Positions 22,971-36,583 of a stretch of 64,000 bases of DNA are shown piece after piece. The stretch covers positions 34,609,235-34,673,234 of the forward strand of contig NC_081544.1 of the NCBI RefSeq assembly GCF_901000735.1, given 5' to 3'. Below the pieces are notes generated by a model. It was given only the letters and a program-made list of their open reading frames with translations, was not told the DNA's origin and ran no database searches. Position 1 is the first letter of the stretch. Each line of letters opens with the position of its first letter. Position numbers and translations under genes: made by a program. Source of the DNA: Corylus avellana. Lineage: Eukaryota > Streptophyta > Magnoliopsida > Fagales > Betulaceae.

Positions 22971-25304
22971 GGGCGTTATTCTCTATGTAGTGGATTATTT
23001 GTGTGCATGATTCGATTACTTTTGTATCTCTCATGTGCTTCAACTAGAAATGTTGAAACAAATTAGCAGTCCGACGGTGGGTTTCTTGCAAAATAATAAG
23101 AAAAACTACTAGGATAATGCTGGCCAACAAGAAACCTTTGATGCTTAATAAGTCTGTAGAGTTTTTTTTTTAGAGATAAAACTAAACAAAGAATTTATGG
23201 AGAAAGTGTGTTTTAAGATGTTACCCTTTTAATGGGGTGACTCTTTGTCCAACATGATAATACTGGTGTCAATGATTCGTAATTATATTTGTGAAGTGTG
23301 ACTTATCATGTTGATCGGATTAATGGCTAGCTATTTGGAGATTAATGAAGGTGTATAGTTTCCATGTGAAGAATATTTTACGAGCAATTGATTTGTTTTT
23401 TTTTTTTTTTCTATCAGTGACTGTTTGATTTGATAGCCTAGTTAATGTAGAGGTTGCTTGAATGGGCTAGGGTGAGTATTCAGTATATCACTAAGAAATA
23501 TGGCTTTTTTCCTACTAGATGAGAATGCGGAAAGAGAGAATAAAGTCTAAATAGGAACAATTTTATTCTTGAAGTACACGTACGGGTGCATTAAGATTTT
23601 GACTATGCATGATATTATTATCCTACTGCTTTCCCTGCCCCTTCCTACTGAATCATCTAAACGGTATTTGATTATAGTTAATTAGGATAAGATGTGTGTG
23701 GCACAATCACTTAATATTAAAGCAGAATATTTACTAAGTATTGAAGTTGGAATAATGATTCTTACTCTGTGATGAAATTGGTGTCATAATCAAAGAATTG
23801 GTCTTAAGAGAAAAGGGTAAAGACACCCTTATTCTTCGCACCTTTAATAAGAAAAGAACAGAAAATGTACCCCACAAGTTAAATCATAAATGTTTAACAC
23901 AGTGGACAGAAAAGGTGCCTCCAAGCCTTTGACACATCCCCACAGGCCACAGTGCCTCTCAGTTTATATTTATAAGTTTAAAAGGTTAAATTTAAGCTCG
24001 CAATGAAATTAAAGAATCAATGACTGAAAGCAACACGTTTTATTCTCTATATAGTAACCAAAATAGATAAATCAGGTTTTCCATGGCAATGGCTTAATGG
24101 AGGTTACTTTTCTTGGTAACACATGAAACTAGGAACCTTTTATAGACTCAGTTTGTGTCATGTGTTTGTATGATGAATTTTTAATTACTGATGTGATACT
24201 CTCGACTTGTTTTATATAGCACAAGATAAAAGTCTTAACACACTTTTATTAATTTTTATAGCATTTTCCACGAATTACTATGTGTATGTCATCATTGCAC
24301 CTTCAGAGTGTGGGATTACTTGTCTTATACTCTTATTACTCGGAGAAAATTATGCTTACCTCCTTTTGACTATTATCCTATTTCTAACTTTTGTTTTCTA
24401 AATTTCAAAAAATTACAATGTGGGGAGTTATTTTATCAACCCATTTCAATTGTCCTTCTGTTAGAATTTTCTGCAGATGCCATTGCAAATAGAGTGGTAA
24501 TTTCAGTGGGTAAGCTACTTTTTCCTATTATTTATTCTTAATTTGTTAGATGCATTCTCTCCCCCTTTTTGTTTTTGTTCGTTCTCTTTACCTTTGTTTT
24601 TTTGGCCCCCTCAGAATTAAAGCTAGGAGGCTGGAACACCTTTTTGTCTTAAGAAATTGCCTTCTAACACAATTGAAATTTCATACCGAAAGAAAAAAAA
24701 AAATGTCAATAAAATAGGATCAGGCTTAAGTGTTGTAAAAAAAAAATTATAATATGCATGTTACAGTATTTTCAACGGTCAAGATTTAATTTCACTCTTT
24801 ATCTCTCTTTGTCATAAAAAATAAAAAATAAAAACCTTAAAATTAAATCTAACCCATTGAAAAAACTATACTAGTATCATCTAGATCTATTTTCCCATTT
24901 CAATTGGTATATACGTAGATGCTCAAGTCTCTTCAAAAGTACAAGAAGAAAAAGTGCAAAAGGAAATGCCTTGGATTTGATTCGGTCCACAGCTCAAACC
25001 TCTTTAAGTGAGGAAGCTTTATTTTGATGGTCTCAACGAATTTTTTTTTTTTTGGAAAAAAAAAGCTAAAACATTACTGTCCCTTGATCCCTGGTTACGA
25101 GCACCGTCTCAAAAGAACTCACACACACACATGGATGCTCTTGTCATTTGTTAAAGCAAAGAACCATCTCCAAATGTTAGCTTTTCCCTATGCAAACCCA
25201 TAATTAACACAGAACTATATATGTTTTACAAGCTCATATATATATATATATATAACATCTCCATCTTGCTTACTGTACCAGTACCACCATTAATTACTTC
25301 AGCC
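22016..25304. other. Divergent intergenic region between P450 and SEO copy B
   Basis: Near-identical to 322-3595. The differences are single bases, TA-tract lengths and small indels, such as extra bases near 24490 before GTGGGTAAG. No gene supported. It contains the promoters of P450 and SEO-B. Confidence 0.6.
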
Positions 25305-28300
25305 ATGAACTTGCTCGGGAGTGACCCCTTCTCGCGGTCTCCATCATATTTAGATGAGGATATCCTGATAAGAAAACTCCTCCTTACCCATGACCCTGAT
25401 GGTCGTCGTCTTGATTCTGAGCTATTGCTTCTTTTAACAGAGCACATCATGCATTATGCTACCACATCAGAAGTACCAGTTGCCTCTTTGGTCGGTAACA
25501 TTGTTATGCATGTCCATTTGCAAAGAGTTATGGGGCACATATGATTAATCATCAAAATCACTTTCTCACGATAATTATTTTTAGTCTCTAAGATTTCAGG
25601 GTCTTTCATCATGGTGTTGTGATACTGTCAAACTGACCATTAAATCCATGAACATCAGAACATGTAAACTTGTCCAATTCCAAACATTTTTTGCAGGTTT
25701 TTGGTCTACATTTTGGTGCGGTTGCAATGAATGAGAGCAACGTTGAAGAACTCAGTTCCCTAGAACCTCTCAGACAGGCCATATATGAGATTTCAATCCA
25801 GGCAATTCATCTCTCTGTCTGTGTCTGTGTCTCTGTCTTTGTCTGTCTCTCATGCAATCTGATACAGTTATATATTGTAATGGCAGTTGCTCTGCAAGTG
25901 TTCTAGTGAAGGTAATCTCCACATGAGGACGATGGTTTTGTTTGATATGCTAGGGAAGTATAATTGGGATGAGAAAATGGCATTAGTACTTGCAGCATTT
26001 GTGATAAGCTATGGGAAATTTAGGCTCCTTATGCAACTCAATCCTTGGCATCCTTTGGCAGCATCGATTGCAATGCTTAAGCGATTGCCTAATGACTTGA
26101 GAGCATTGAAGCCTCGCTTTAAGGCATTGAGCCTGTTGGTTAAGACAATGATGGATGTGACAAAGTGCATCATCAAGTTTGAAAGCTTGCCACTTTCACA
26201 TGTAGAGCTTGATCAAGAAATTTCTGTTGCCAAGTCTTATATTTATGTAGCTGCTTACTGGGTCATTAGGAGCGCCTTCACATGCTCTTCGCAAATCACT
26301 GATTTGACACCCATGAAACCTGAGCAAGTGCATGTTCTTTCTCTTCAATTGGCCTACATTACATATATGCTGATTCTTCTTCTTCTGCTGCTTCATGTGC
26401 ATTATATTGATAATTTTGTAATGCTGGAGCTCCCTGTGCAGGCATTCAGATTCAACAGTAAGTGCAGCATGGGAGCTCTCAAGTTTGGTTTATCGGTTAA
26501 GCAGGATATGCAGTTGCCTCAGACGGCAGGTGGATGTGTGTCATCAACAATTAGGTTACTAAGATTCTTCAGAACAACTTGGAAGCCATTTACTGGTTCT
26601 CTGAAGTATAGACTCTGCATCATATTGATGCTTGTTCTATTACATGACTTGCAGAGAAAAAGATTTGGGAAAAGCTATTGAGTCTCTTTCAGGAGGTCCC
26701 CGGGGACAATCAAGAGGTGCTCGATACGTTATTTGCTTCAACGAATGACCTGCCACTTAAGGATTGTTCCTCACAAGCAAAGGTTTTATTCTCTCCAGTC
26801 CATGCTCCCAATAAAGTTCTGAGAGAATCTTATATAATGGGTCCAGTTAAAGTAAGGAGAATCGTATATAATGGGTCCAGTTAAAGTAAAGAGTGTTGAA
26901 TCATGTCTTCTAGATCTAAATGCTACCAAAATGTTGAATAATTATCCCCTTTATCCTAACAAGCCCTGCATGTCACAAATTAGTGTGCTAGAATATTAAA
27001 ATAAATTATTAAATTTATTATGTCTTATCAGTTTAAGTTTTTGAGATAATTGATAATTTAACATATTATCATAGAAAATGTCATGAGTTCAAACTTTGTC
27101 TCCGTCATTCAACTCCTATTTCACTTGTGTTAGAATATTAAATTAAATGATTAAATTTTCCTTTTTCTTTTAACTTAAGGTATGTTTGGTATATGAAGTG
27201 ATTATTCCATTAAGAAAGTGAATAGCTTTCATTGAAAATAGATAAAAAGTGAAATAGAGTAGTCTTGTTATAGTATGTGTTAATGATTATATTTGGTACG
27301 TCAGCGTACCAAACTAATTACCCTCAAGTTTTTGGGATACTTGTAAGCCGCCCTTGGGCAAGATGACATCTCTTGAGTCCAACTTGAAAACCAACTTGAA
27401 TCCCAAGTTAAGCTCTCTATTGAGTACATAGCCTATTTTTTCTTCTAAAGTTTACCATTTCCTTTGTGTTAATTGACAGGTTGGTGTGTCTGAGCTGAAC
27501 AACAAGGTAGTGATGCTCTTAATCTCAAAGCCAGAGCTCCTCCCAATAGAAAAATTACTTTTGCTGGTTCAACAAACATATGATCACCCTCTCAACAAGA
27601 AGTATAAGGGAAGTTATGAGATTGTATGGGTTCCCATTCCGTCTACAAATACATGGACTGACGCTGAGGTGAGAAGTTTCAACCTTTTCTCAAACTCTTT
27701 ACCATGGTACTCAATAAGGCTACCATGGTTACTTAGCTCAGCAGTGGTGAACTATGTAAAACAAGCATGGACCTACACGGGTGAGCCTCTCATGGTAGTG
27801 TTGGATTCAAAAGGGATGGTTAGCAACTCAAATGCAATTGACATGGTAATGATCTGGGGAGCCCGGGCATATCCCTTTTCAGCTTCAGGGGAAAAAGTGC
27901 TCTGGGAAGAGGAGAATTGGACAGTGCAACTTATGATTGGCGAGATTGACACCTTATTGGCTAGCTGGGTATGAGTCTAACTCAATGAAGCATCAGGATC
28001 ATCCCTTGTTGAGACCCTTTTTGTCATTGTAAATACCAAATTTAATTAGACTTTCTTGTACTCAAGCTCATAAGATTTCATGCACTGATTTCAGGTGGAA
28101 GAAGGCAGAAACATTTGCATTTATGGAAGTGAGAACAAAGAATGGATTCAAGAGTTAAATTCTAAATTGACGGAAATAAAAAGTGCAGGTGTGCAGCTTG
28201 AGATGGTGTATGTAGGCAAGAGGAACCTGGATGAACATGTAAGGAACATTTTGGCCAGCATTCCTAAAGAAAATCATACTGATTCTATCTCTTTCACGAA

Positions 28301-28700
28301 AATTCAATTCTTTTGGCTTCGGCTGGAGAGTATGAGAAGGTCAAAACTCCGACTGGGAAAGAGCGTCGACACCGATCATATTCTAAAGGAGGTGTCAGCA
28401 TTGCTAGACTTCACTGACAAGGGTTGGGCAATAATAGGGAAAGGGTCTTCCACAGATATTGTGAAGCTTCAAGGAAAAGAACTCGTACAATGTTTGAATC
28501 TTTTTCTTTCTTCACAATGGGGAGAAAATGTGGCAAACCTCGGATTCCTGGATGCCATTAGGGGTGCTCCTGAACCTATTCCTTTAACTGAGCCTTGCAG
28601 TCACTCTAATGTCATTCCTTATGCTAAGGGGTTGCTTGAAGGAACTGCAATTTGTGAGAAATGTAAGCATCACATGAAGAAGTTTGTTGTCTTTGAATGA
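25305..28700 (+). CDS. Sieve element occlusion (SEO) protein, copy B, 7 exons, 681 aa
   Basis: Same gene as copy A, intact. Exons: 25305-25472, 25697-25801, 25887-26323, 26442-26554, 26655-26782, 27480-27968, 28095-28700. The product should be a structural sieve-element P-protein with SEO N-terminal domain, thioredoxin-like middle and SEO C-terminal domain. It differs from copy A at four residues: S to F in exon 2 (VSGLHFG/VFGLHFG), S to P at the end of exon 3 (MKSE/MKPE), R to G in exon 5 (VPRDN/VPGDN) and R to H near the C-terminus (KHRMKK/KHHMKK). Introns 2 and 3 again start with GC. Intron 5 holds a 34-bp duplication around ATAATGGGTCCAGTTAAAGT that copy A lacks. Every exon remains open, so both copies could work. 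Confidence 0.9.
26984..27172. repeat. TRIM-like retroelement remnant in SEO-B intron 5
   Basis: Counterpart of 5241-5429, with the same pair of TGTG(C/T)TAGAATATTAAA direct repeats. Pattern-based call. Confidence 0.45.
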
Positions 28701-31697
28701 AATGTAATGGACTAGGTGACTCCAAACTGCGTTTCCTGCACTTTCTGATATCCTTTTAGATTTACTGACTCGTAGACACTTATAAAACTATAAAATATTT
28801 ACAATATATAATGTTTCCTGGTGAGCAAACTCTACTTGTATTGCATCCTATTAGAATAATTCTCATGTTTAGCCTGATTTAGTTTAATTGTCATCAATAT
28901 ATAGCCTACCTTATTTGGTCTACCTTGTTGTGTTTAATACACCTTAACTTCTTTATAATTAAATATGATACATTGTAATACAATTAAAGGCAATTCAATA
29001 TTTTAAAGATATAGCCTTATTCTTGTGTTCTCTATTTCTCTGTCCACTTCCACTCTTTTGCCTACATTTTATATATTTTTATATGGTATCAAAATAATTT
29101 TTCTATGGACTTGGCATTCTCTACAAAAATCCCACAGTTGTTCCAAGCATCCTTTCAAGTCGGTGACCACACCAATCAAAATCTCGGAACCTATCATTTT
29201 TAATGCCGCAAAAATCAATCCAATCAGAGACATCACGCGCCCCCACAGGTTGTATGAAGACCCTACCAATTCAGCCACATGCATATGAACCGCCATGTGC
29301 CTCCAGCCGCCGTAGTAAGTGCTTTCTCAGCTTTCTTCGAAGCTAATTATGGAAATATAAAATCAGAATCAAGTTTGCAAGGTATAGATCTATTGATATA
29401 TGGAAGAGCCGACACCATTGGCTGCCGAACGTGCCGTCATGCGCCACCGCTCATCATTGCCAATCCTACACTCGCTGCCACCAGATCTCTTTTAGGCAAA
29501 AGAACCACCGAAAAGTGTTTTTCTTTCTCTAGATCAGTGGAGCTATGCCCTTCTAGTTCGACACCTTTGTCGCATGCTCCGCCCCTGCCTTCTAGCAGTG
29601 CTTCCACGAATTTCATGCGCTGGCAACCCTTTCTTGCATATGTCCTTCATTCACTCGGGCACGTTACGCATTACACGAGTGCCCATCGAAGTCGGGTTTA
29701 CTCGATCCGATCAGTCGACCCAGTTTACCATTAAATCCACTGGTTTCTGGCCAACTCGGCCCCAGTCAACGACCCATTCTTTGGCCCAAGCTGGTCCCAT
29801 TCAGTGGCTCAGGGCCTCAGGCTCACGCAGTGGTCCAAACCGGCCCAGTTCTCGGCAATCCACAGCTCAACAACACCTGGTGCCTTCTCTAGCCGTTCAG
29901 GCAAAACACACTAGTACCTTCACCGGCCCTCTAGGCCCAGCGTCGCTGGCGCCCCTTCACCAGCCGTCCATGACCCATTGCCGCCAACTTCCACCGCTGC
30001 CATTCTCCGGCAGGTCCTACAGCCGCTGTTCCCCAGCCGTTATCGCCGATCACCACCGGGCACCAGCTCCGGCGACCTCCCTTCAAAGCTTATGGACGCT
30101 ATTTGCATAAAGAGGAATGCTAAAACCAATTTTTTTTATCCTACAATACTAAGGTGTAAATAACCAAACCTTAGATTTTTTTTATTTTTTTAATTAGGAC
30201 TGATCTAAGAGTTAGTTGAGACTAAGAGTTAGTTGAGACTAATGCATAAACATTATAGAATAATTATGAAATTCAAATGTAGTTTCTAGCATTTCTAACT
30301 AAGAAAATATAGTCCATAAGCTTTAAACAGCGATTTAAAAACACATTACCCCAATTTACCTCAATAGTCAATACCCGTGCAGATCACCAAAATATAATCT
30401 GACAAAAAACTAAACGCTATCACGAAGCAAATTTGTTGAATCATTGTCTTTTCACTAAATTTCTATGTTTTACCTTTTAATAGTGACACAGTTGCTTCTA
30501 TTTTATTTTATTTTCCTCCGTTTTCTCAGTAACCAAACAGATCAATGACTCAATCAAACTTTTATAAAAATCGTTTCAAACTTTTCTTACCTTACTAGTT
30601 ACCTAGAATCTCGAAAATCTTCGCAAGGGATGAAACGCCATGTGCAGAGACGAGAGAGAGTGAGCGAGAGAGGCGGCCGGAGAAGAGAAGCGAAAATAGA
30701 AGGAAGCGGTGGCTTAGAGAAGAGAAGTAAGTTGCGGCCGCCGGAGAAGCAGGCGGTGCTCAAAGAAGTAAAAGGAAGAGAAATAGAAGTGCGGTGGCTC
30801 ATAGAAGAGAAAGAAAGAAAGGGCGCGGCTCACCTTCCATTGAAATTCCCTTCGGTTTCGTCCCATTTTTAGCTATATCTATGACATGTGTCAAAAATAT
30901 ATATCTAAAGACCAAAAGCTCGCCACGTCATTCATTACTCCATCAACGAAACGCCTTCACTGTTAACGGCGTAAGCTGCGTCAAACCCGTTACCTGGAAG
31001 TCCAAGCCCATGACCATGAGGCCTTTGATTCTTTCCCTCTAGCAAGAATCCGGTGTCTCCCTCATCTTAATCAGATTTATTTGTTTGAATGAGCGTCGGA
31101 TGATCTTATTGCTCCTACTATTGCTATTGTTCTTGTTGGATTTGTTGTTCTTATTGGGTTTGCTCAACAGCATGACAGGTGTTTGTGGGCCAGAAACAGT
31201 CTTTCTATTGCACTATAGCATTTTTCTTGTCAAAATACTTAGTTGAGCTGACTAAACAAAGAGATAAAATTATTTTTGCTTATACTGCTGAGGTTGCACG
31301 TAATAGTTGTTTCAAGGGCTGCACATAATAGTTGTTTCAAGGGTTGTAATCGAGATGAGCCGAGTCAAGCTTTAGGATTTTAAGATTGGTTCGTTTATGA
31401 AGATGCTTATTTAAGCCGAGCTATTCAATGTATGTTCAAGCTCGGCTCATTTAAAATTCAAGCGAACTCGAGTTTATTTGTTAAGAATGCTATTTAAGCC
31501 AAGCTGAGCTCAACTCGAACTCGAGTTAAGCTATTAAATTCTTTAATGTATGATGATACTAGCAGAGTTCAAGCCCAAATTTTAAAACAACCTATAAACA
31601 TTTATCTATAGTATAAATATAAATATCAAGTAATTTATATGACATATATTACTTAATTACTAATATATATAATTAAATTTATATAACTCATTTTTAG

Positions 31698-31738
<41 letters not shown>

Positions 31739-33788
31739 CGAACTAACGAATCGGGCAAACGAACTGGTTAAGCTTTAAACGAGATGAGCTCGCAAATTCT
31801 TATCGAGTTTTCTTGAGCGAGTCAAGTATGTATTATTTACTAATTGAGCAGGTTTTCATAACAACGAGCGGGTTTGTACAGTATCAAGCTCGAGTTTGAG
31901 TTAAGTTAAACCGAGCGAGTATCAAGCAGATTGTTGAACGAACTAATTTATTTACAGCCCTTTTGTTAGAATGCTTAATTGAACAAAAAGAAAACAGATC
32001 TTAGTTTTATTGTAAAATCCATTCTTGTGGACTGAGTAGTCTGTTGGGAACCTAAGCAAGATCTAAAACTCTACGATTCAACCGCTAGAAATTGATATCA
32101 AGCCCTTATACTTGCAAAGGTGGATATGAGTTGCTTGGCTTTGTGTCGTAATAGAGCAGACACTCAACACGAAATAATGAATTAAAGATGATGGGTTTGA
32201 CCCGTTTAATTGAATTAGTTGGGGTTAGAGTTGACTTATAAAGTTTTATACATTGGCCTCAACACGATCTGAACTCGACATGCGACATTTATGAATAACA
32301 ATTTTTGACATGATTCGCGAACCCGACATGAACTAACACAAAATTAGCGAGTTAAAGTTGAGAGGTCTGGCCTAATTAATTAAGTGAGTTGAGTTATGAT
32401 TGACTAATATAGTTTTACATCAATATTTTGACACATTTCAAACCTAACACGCAAGCACGAATTGCAACCTATAGTCATATATTACAAATATATGTCCAAA
32501 GGAGAAATGTTATTCTCACAAAAAAGTGGATAAAGTATGCTTTGCTTTGGAGCCCTTTGGCCAACAAGGCCACAATTCTGGTCGCGCATTGTTTTGTCAA
32601 AAGGCAGATCGAACATGCCTATGCAGATTGAGAGAGAAATAAAGTAACAGTTCAATAAATTGATCGCTAAGGAGAAGAATTTGGCATAAAACTGAAGCTA
32701 AAGTTTACAACAAATTAAAACAAAGAAATAAAGAATACTTGCAACTATGGCCTTCAAGCTGGTAAGTATATTAATTCTTCATTCTTGAAAAACTTCCTTC
32801 TAAATTAACCTATAAATCAGAGAGTTGTCTCTCCTTGTCTTTCTTTGCTCAACGCGCGCTGACCCATGAGGAGGCTCTACCTTCCTCCCTCCATGAATGT
32901 GTCAAACGCTATTTATCCCATCACTATTTCAATAGGTTGATGTGGCATTACCAGTTCATCATCAAATTTTTATTTTTTAATTTTTAACAATGATTGGACT
33001 AAGGATAGATTGATAACATACTGAGATAGTACTGGTGTGATATATAAGATTCCTCGTATATATGATATATTAACATATATGCGGCAAAATGATTCTACAA
33101 TGTTACTAATTTAGGAGAAAGCGAATTTATTGCACATGCTTGAAAGACATATTGGATTACATGATATTTTATTCTGCCATTCATACAAACTAATCTAGCT
33201 ATCTTACGTTATGTTATATTTCCTCCTTTTAACTCCTTATAAAGAATTGCTTTGAAGATGAAAGAATGGGAGAGGGTGGTAAGTTCTAAATTTATTTGAT
33301 ATCATGGCTGCATAAATTAATCCATTTATTGAGGTGCCTTATTAAATCTCTTTTAACATTTTTTTTTTCTTCATATAACACAGTAGTTCATGATCTTTCT
33401 AGTAGAGCCTCTCCAGCAAGAGTAACTACTTTAGCCACTCAAAATACACTTTTTTTTTTTTAAAAAAAAAAAATTATAATTATTTTATCCAATAGTTTTT
33501 CAATACAAACTTCAGCAGATTATCTATTTCACTCTTTACTTTCTTTAAAGTATTATTTTTCAATAATTTATTTATTATTTTTTAACCCCATATTTTTCTT
33601 GCCTCTCTCTCGCCTCTCTCACCATACCAGCGGAAAAAACTCTAGAAACCCAAAATTCTCACAAGCGAAAGCCAGAGGCAACAAATCAAGTTATTTTAAA
33701 CATCTTCACCCTTTTCTACAATCTCGAACTTAGGATCAAATTCAGGAGGATTCGTTGAGGTGTTTTGTGAGTAATGATATAAGTTCCT
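28701..33788. other. SEO-B 3' flank and decayed repeats (copy B)
   Basis: Matches 6958-12860 of copy A except for the missing 830-bp hAT-like element, whose empty site ATTCAATG is at 31423-31430. Other differences include a ~20-bp duplication near 30212 (AAGAGTTAGTTGAGACT) and a ~30-bp duplication near 31300-31340 (TAGTTGTTTCAAGGG). No complete gene is supported. Confidence 0.55.
29069..29296 (-). other. Unrecognised possible gene fragment (copy B)
   Basis: Identical protein frame to 7326-7553, with hydrophobic segments around SLIGLIFAALKMIG. It is unrecognised; an origin as captured sequence inside a repeat seems likeliest. Confidence 0.25.
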
Positions 33789-33908
33789 CTTGTGTTCCTA
33801 CAATAATGATGTGGCTCTTAAAATCACCATTGAGTTTGTGCTTGATCATTATTAAATTTTGATTAAATAGTAATTTTAAGAACCACATCATTATTGGAGG
33901 GACACAAG
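33789..33908. repeat. Small MITE, about 120 bp (copy B)
   Basis: Counterpart of 12861-12980, with the same CTTGTGTTCC...GGGACACAAG inverted ends. Confidence 0.6.
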
Positions 33909-34576
33909 AAGGATTTATAGAATTACTTAGTATTTTATGATGTTTGATGATTTAGAATTTGGGTTAAGTTAACCTTAAAACTGGTGTTTTTTGTTCCAAA
34001 CAGCATGATTAATGATATTAGTTGGTATTTATCTGATCAAACAGAATTCTCAATTCATCAAAAAAAAAAAAAAAAAAAAAAAGAAGAAGAAGACAATTAA
34101 TTGTCATATGTCCTTTATGCATATATAAGAAGCACATATTAATTAAAAAAATATGTATTTCTCATATATTAAATAGCACGTAACAAATTTATAAGCTAAA
34201 TTAAATTTCTACGATTTAATTTGGAATAAATTTCTGTGCCACAAAGAAAAAGAGAAAATCAGTTGTCTAGCTACTTGGTTGCTTTTTTCCCATTTTGTGC
34301 CCAAAGCTACGCTTTATCCATGTGAATCTTAGAGATTTGTATAATTACTGTCTTTTCCTTTTGTTTCCCATGTTCTGCTCCAATCTAAAGGGATCGTGGG
34401 TTTGGATTACTCCTTTGAAGTTGGAAAGTTGGGATTATTCTGGACAAACTTCATCCACTCCTCTTTTATCAATAATTTGGTAAAAGAAAAAAAAGAAAAA
34501 AGAAAAAAGAAAAAAGAAAAAAGAAAAAAAAGGAAGCGAGTCGTCATCATCAATATTACAAACTTTATGAAAATAA

Positions 34577-35461
34577 GGGGAAACTTCACTAAGGCCCCCT
34601 GAACTTCCGGCCGATTTTGCAGACCCCCTCTGAACTTCAAAAACTCTCATTTTGGACCCTTAAATTTCTATTTTCTCTCATTTTAGACCTATATGTTAGT
34701 TTTCAATGTTAAATGCCCATTATACCCCTACCTAGCCCACTTGAAATTCCAAAAATGCCCAAAACTACAGCACCCACCCCAGCCCAAAACGGTGTCGTTT
34801 TGGGCATTAGTTTTTTTTTTTTTTAGGGAGAAGGATCAGACCTTGGCCAAAATGGGTGGACCACCATTTTTGATAAGGGAGATGGTGAATACCCAGCCCG
34901 ATCTGAGGGGAGTGGTTGACCACCATGGCGAAAGGGTGGTCCAGGTACCTTGAAAGGGGATGATTGCATTTGGGGTGCGTGGGACCACCCAAGGGGTTGA
35001 AGGGTGGTTTAGGCCACCAGCGCCCATGAGGGGTGGCCAGGACCCTTGGCCGTTAGTCCACCCAGAGATCGTGAGAATTGTCAGGCCACCCCACTGTAGA
35101 GGAAATGGAGTGGTCAGAGCCACCAGTACAATAGGGTGGTGCAGACCACAGATATTCTCTTTTTTAAAAATAAATATATATATATTTTGCTTTTTTTAAA
35201 AAAAAAAAAATTAATGCCCAAAACGACGTCGTTTTGGGCTAGGTGAGTTGTAATTTTTAGGGATCCAAAACGGTGTAGTTTTAACGAAAGGTATAATGGG
35301 TATAAAAAAGTCAAACCGTTAAATCTAACGTTGAAAATTGACGGAGGGGGTCCAAAGTGAGCGAAAATGGAAGTTTAAGGGTCCAAAATGAGAGTTTTTG
35401 AAGTTTAGGGGGGGTCTGCAAAATCGGCCGGAAGTTCAGGGGGCCTTAGTGAAGTTTCTCC
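34577..35461. mobile_element. Mutator-like non-autonomous element (copy B), 885 bp, different core
   Basis: Same insertion site as the copy A element, with the same TGAAAATAA duplication (34568-34576, 35462-35470) and near-identical long TIRs. The core at about 34820-35160 shares only a loose GGTGG/CCACC style with the core of copy A and does not align base for base, although both flanks do. No transposase frame. Confidence 0.8.
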
Positions 35462-35872
35462 TGAAAATAATTACTGATAAGGTTTGTTTAAATGGTTGAG
35501 AAGAATGTGTTCTTTTAGCATATAAAAAATACATGTTTTCTTAATATATATATCACTAACAGAGTTATAAGGAAATTCTGTTAAAAAAATAAATGTTTTT
35601 CACATGTTAAGAGACATATGATAATTTTATTTTTATTTTTTGTGAGTCCTTCTGAATTTCTTTTATTCCGGCCGTTTCAAGGGTCTTATCAAAGTTTTGT
35701 ATTTGTTTAGAAATGTCAAGAATTTGTTGTTCTGTTTCGGAACGGTCTTGAAGTTTCTTGATCTTATTTTCAAGAGTGAAAATATTCTGTCTAAGATTAT
35801 TGTTTTCTCAACGAGGACCCATTCTAATTAATTTGCTTATTATGTTGTTTAACGTCTAACTTAGAGTGTGTT

Positions 35873-36051
35873 TAGATTTGTGATTTCAAAAAGTAATATT
35901 TTGAAATCACATATTAGTTTTTAAATTTCTGCGTTTTCAAATCGTAATTTTTTAAAAACACAATTTCAAGCAATCAATTTTTGGAGATTTGGTTTAAAAT
36001 CATTTTTTTTTTTTTTTTAATCTATGAAATCGCAATGCCAAACGAACCCTT
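35873..36051. repeat. MITE-like inverted-repeat element (copy B)
   Basis: Counterpart of 14971-15155, with GTGTTTAGATTTGTGATTT and AAATCGCAATGCCAAACGA ends. It differs by a longer poly-T run near 36003-36018. Confidence 0.5.
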
Positions 36052-36583
36052 ATTATCAGGAGTTTTACCTTCTTCTTTTTTGACATTTTCAATTAAATTT
36101 TTATGATCAGTCTTAAGTCACTCTGTAAGAAACAATAAAAATTTTTTTGAAAAAAAATATATTTTAATTGAATAATAAAAGTTAAAAGCTAAAATACTGA
36201 GTTGTGTATAACTAATAGATATTTCGAAAAAATAAGTAACTAAAATAGAGAAAGATAATTTTTTTAAAAAAAAGTAAAATAAAAAATAAATTTGTCACAT
36301 TTATATCACATTAAAAAAAAATTGTCACATCATAATTTTTTTTTTGATAAAAAAAGCAAAAAAGCAAAAAAAAAAAAAAAATCATTTAAAAAGCATGTAT
36401 CTGAAGTAACTTTTTTTTTTTTTTTTTTTTTTTTTGTAAGAAACTGAAGTAACTTTTGATCTTGTCTTCCATGGACTGGATTTTCTAATTTTCTAAAGCT
36501 AGATGACTCCTTTTTTTCAACAGTAAACCTGCAATTTCTTTAGTCCGAAAACTGTAATTACTTTGTTTTTGCTATAAAGAACA

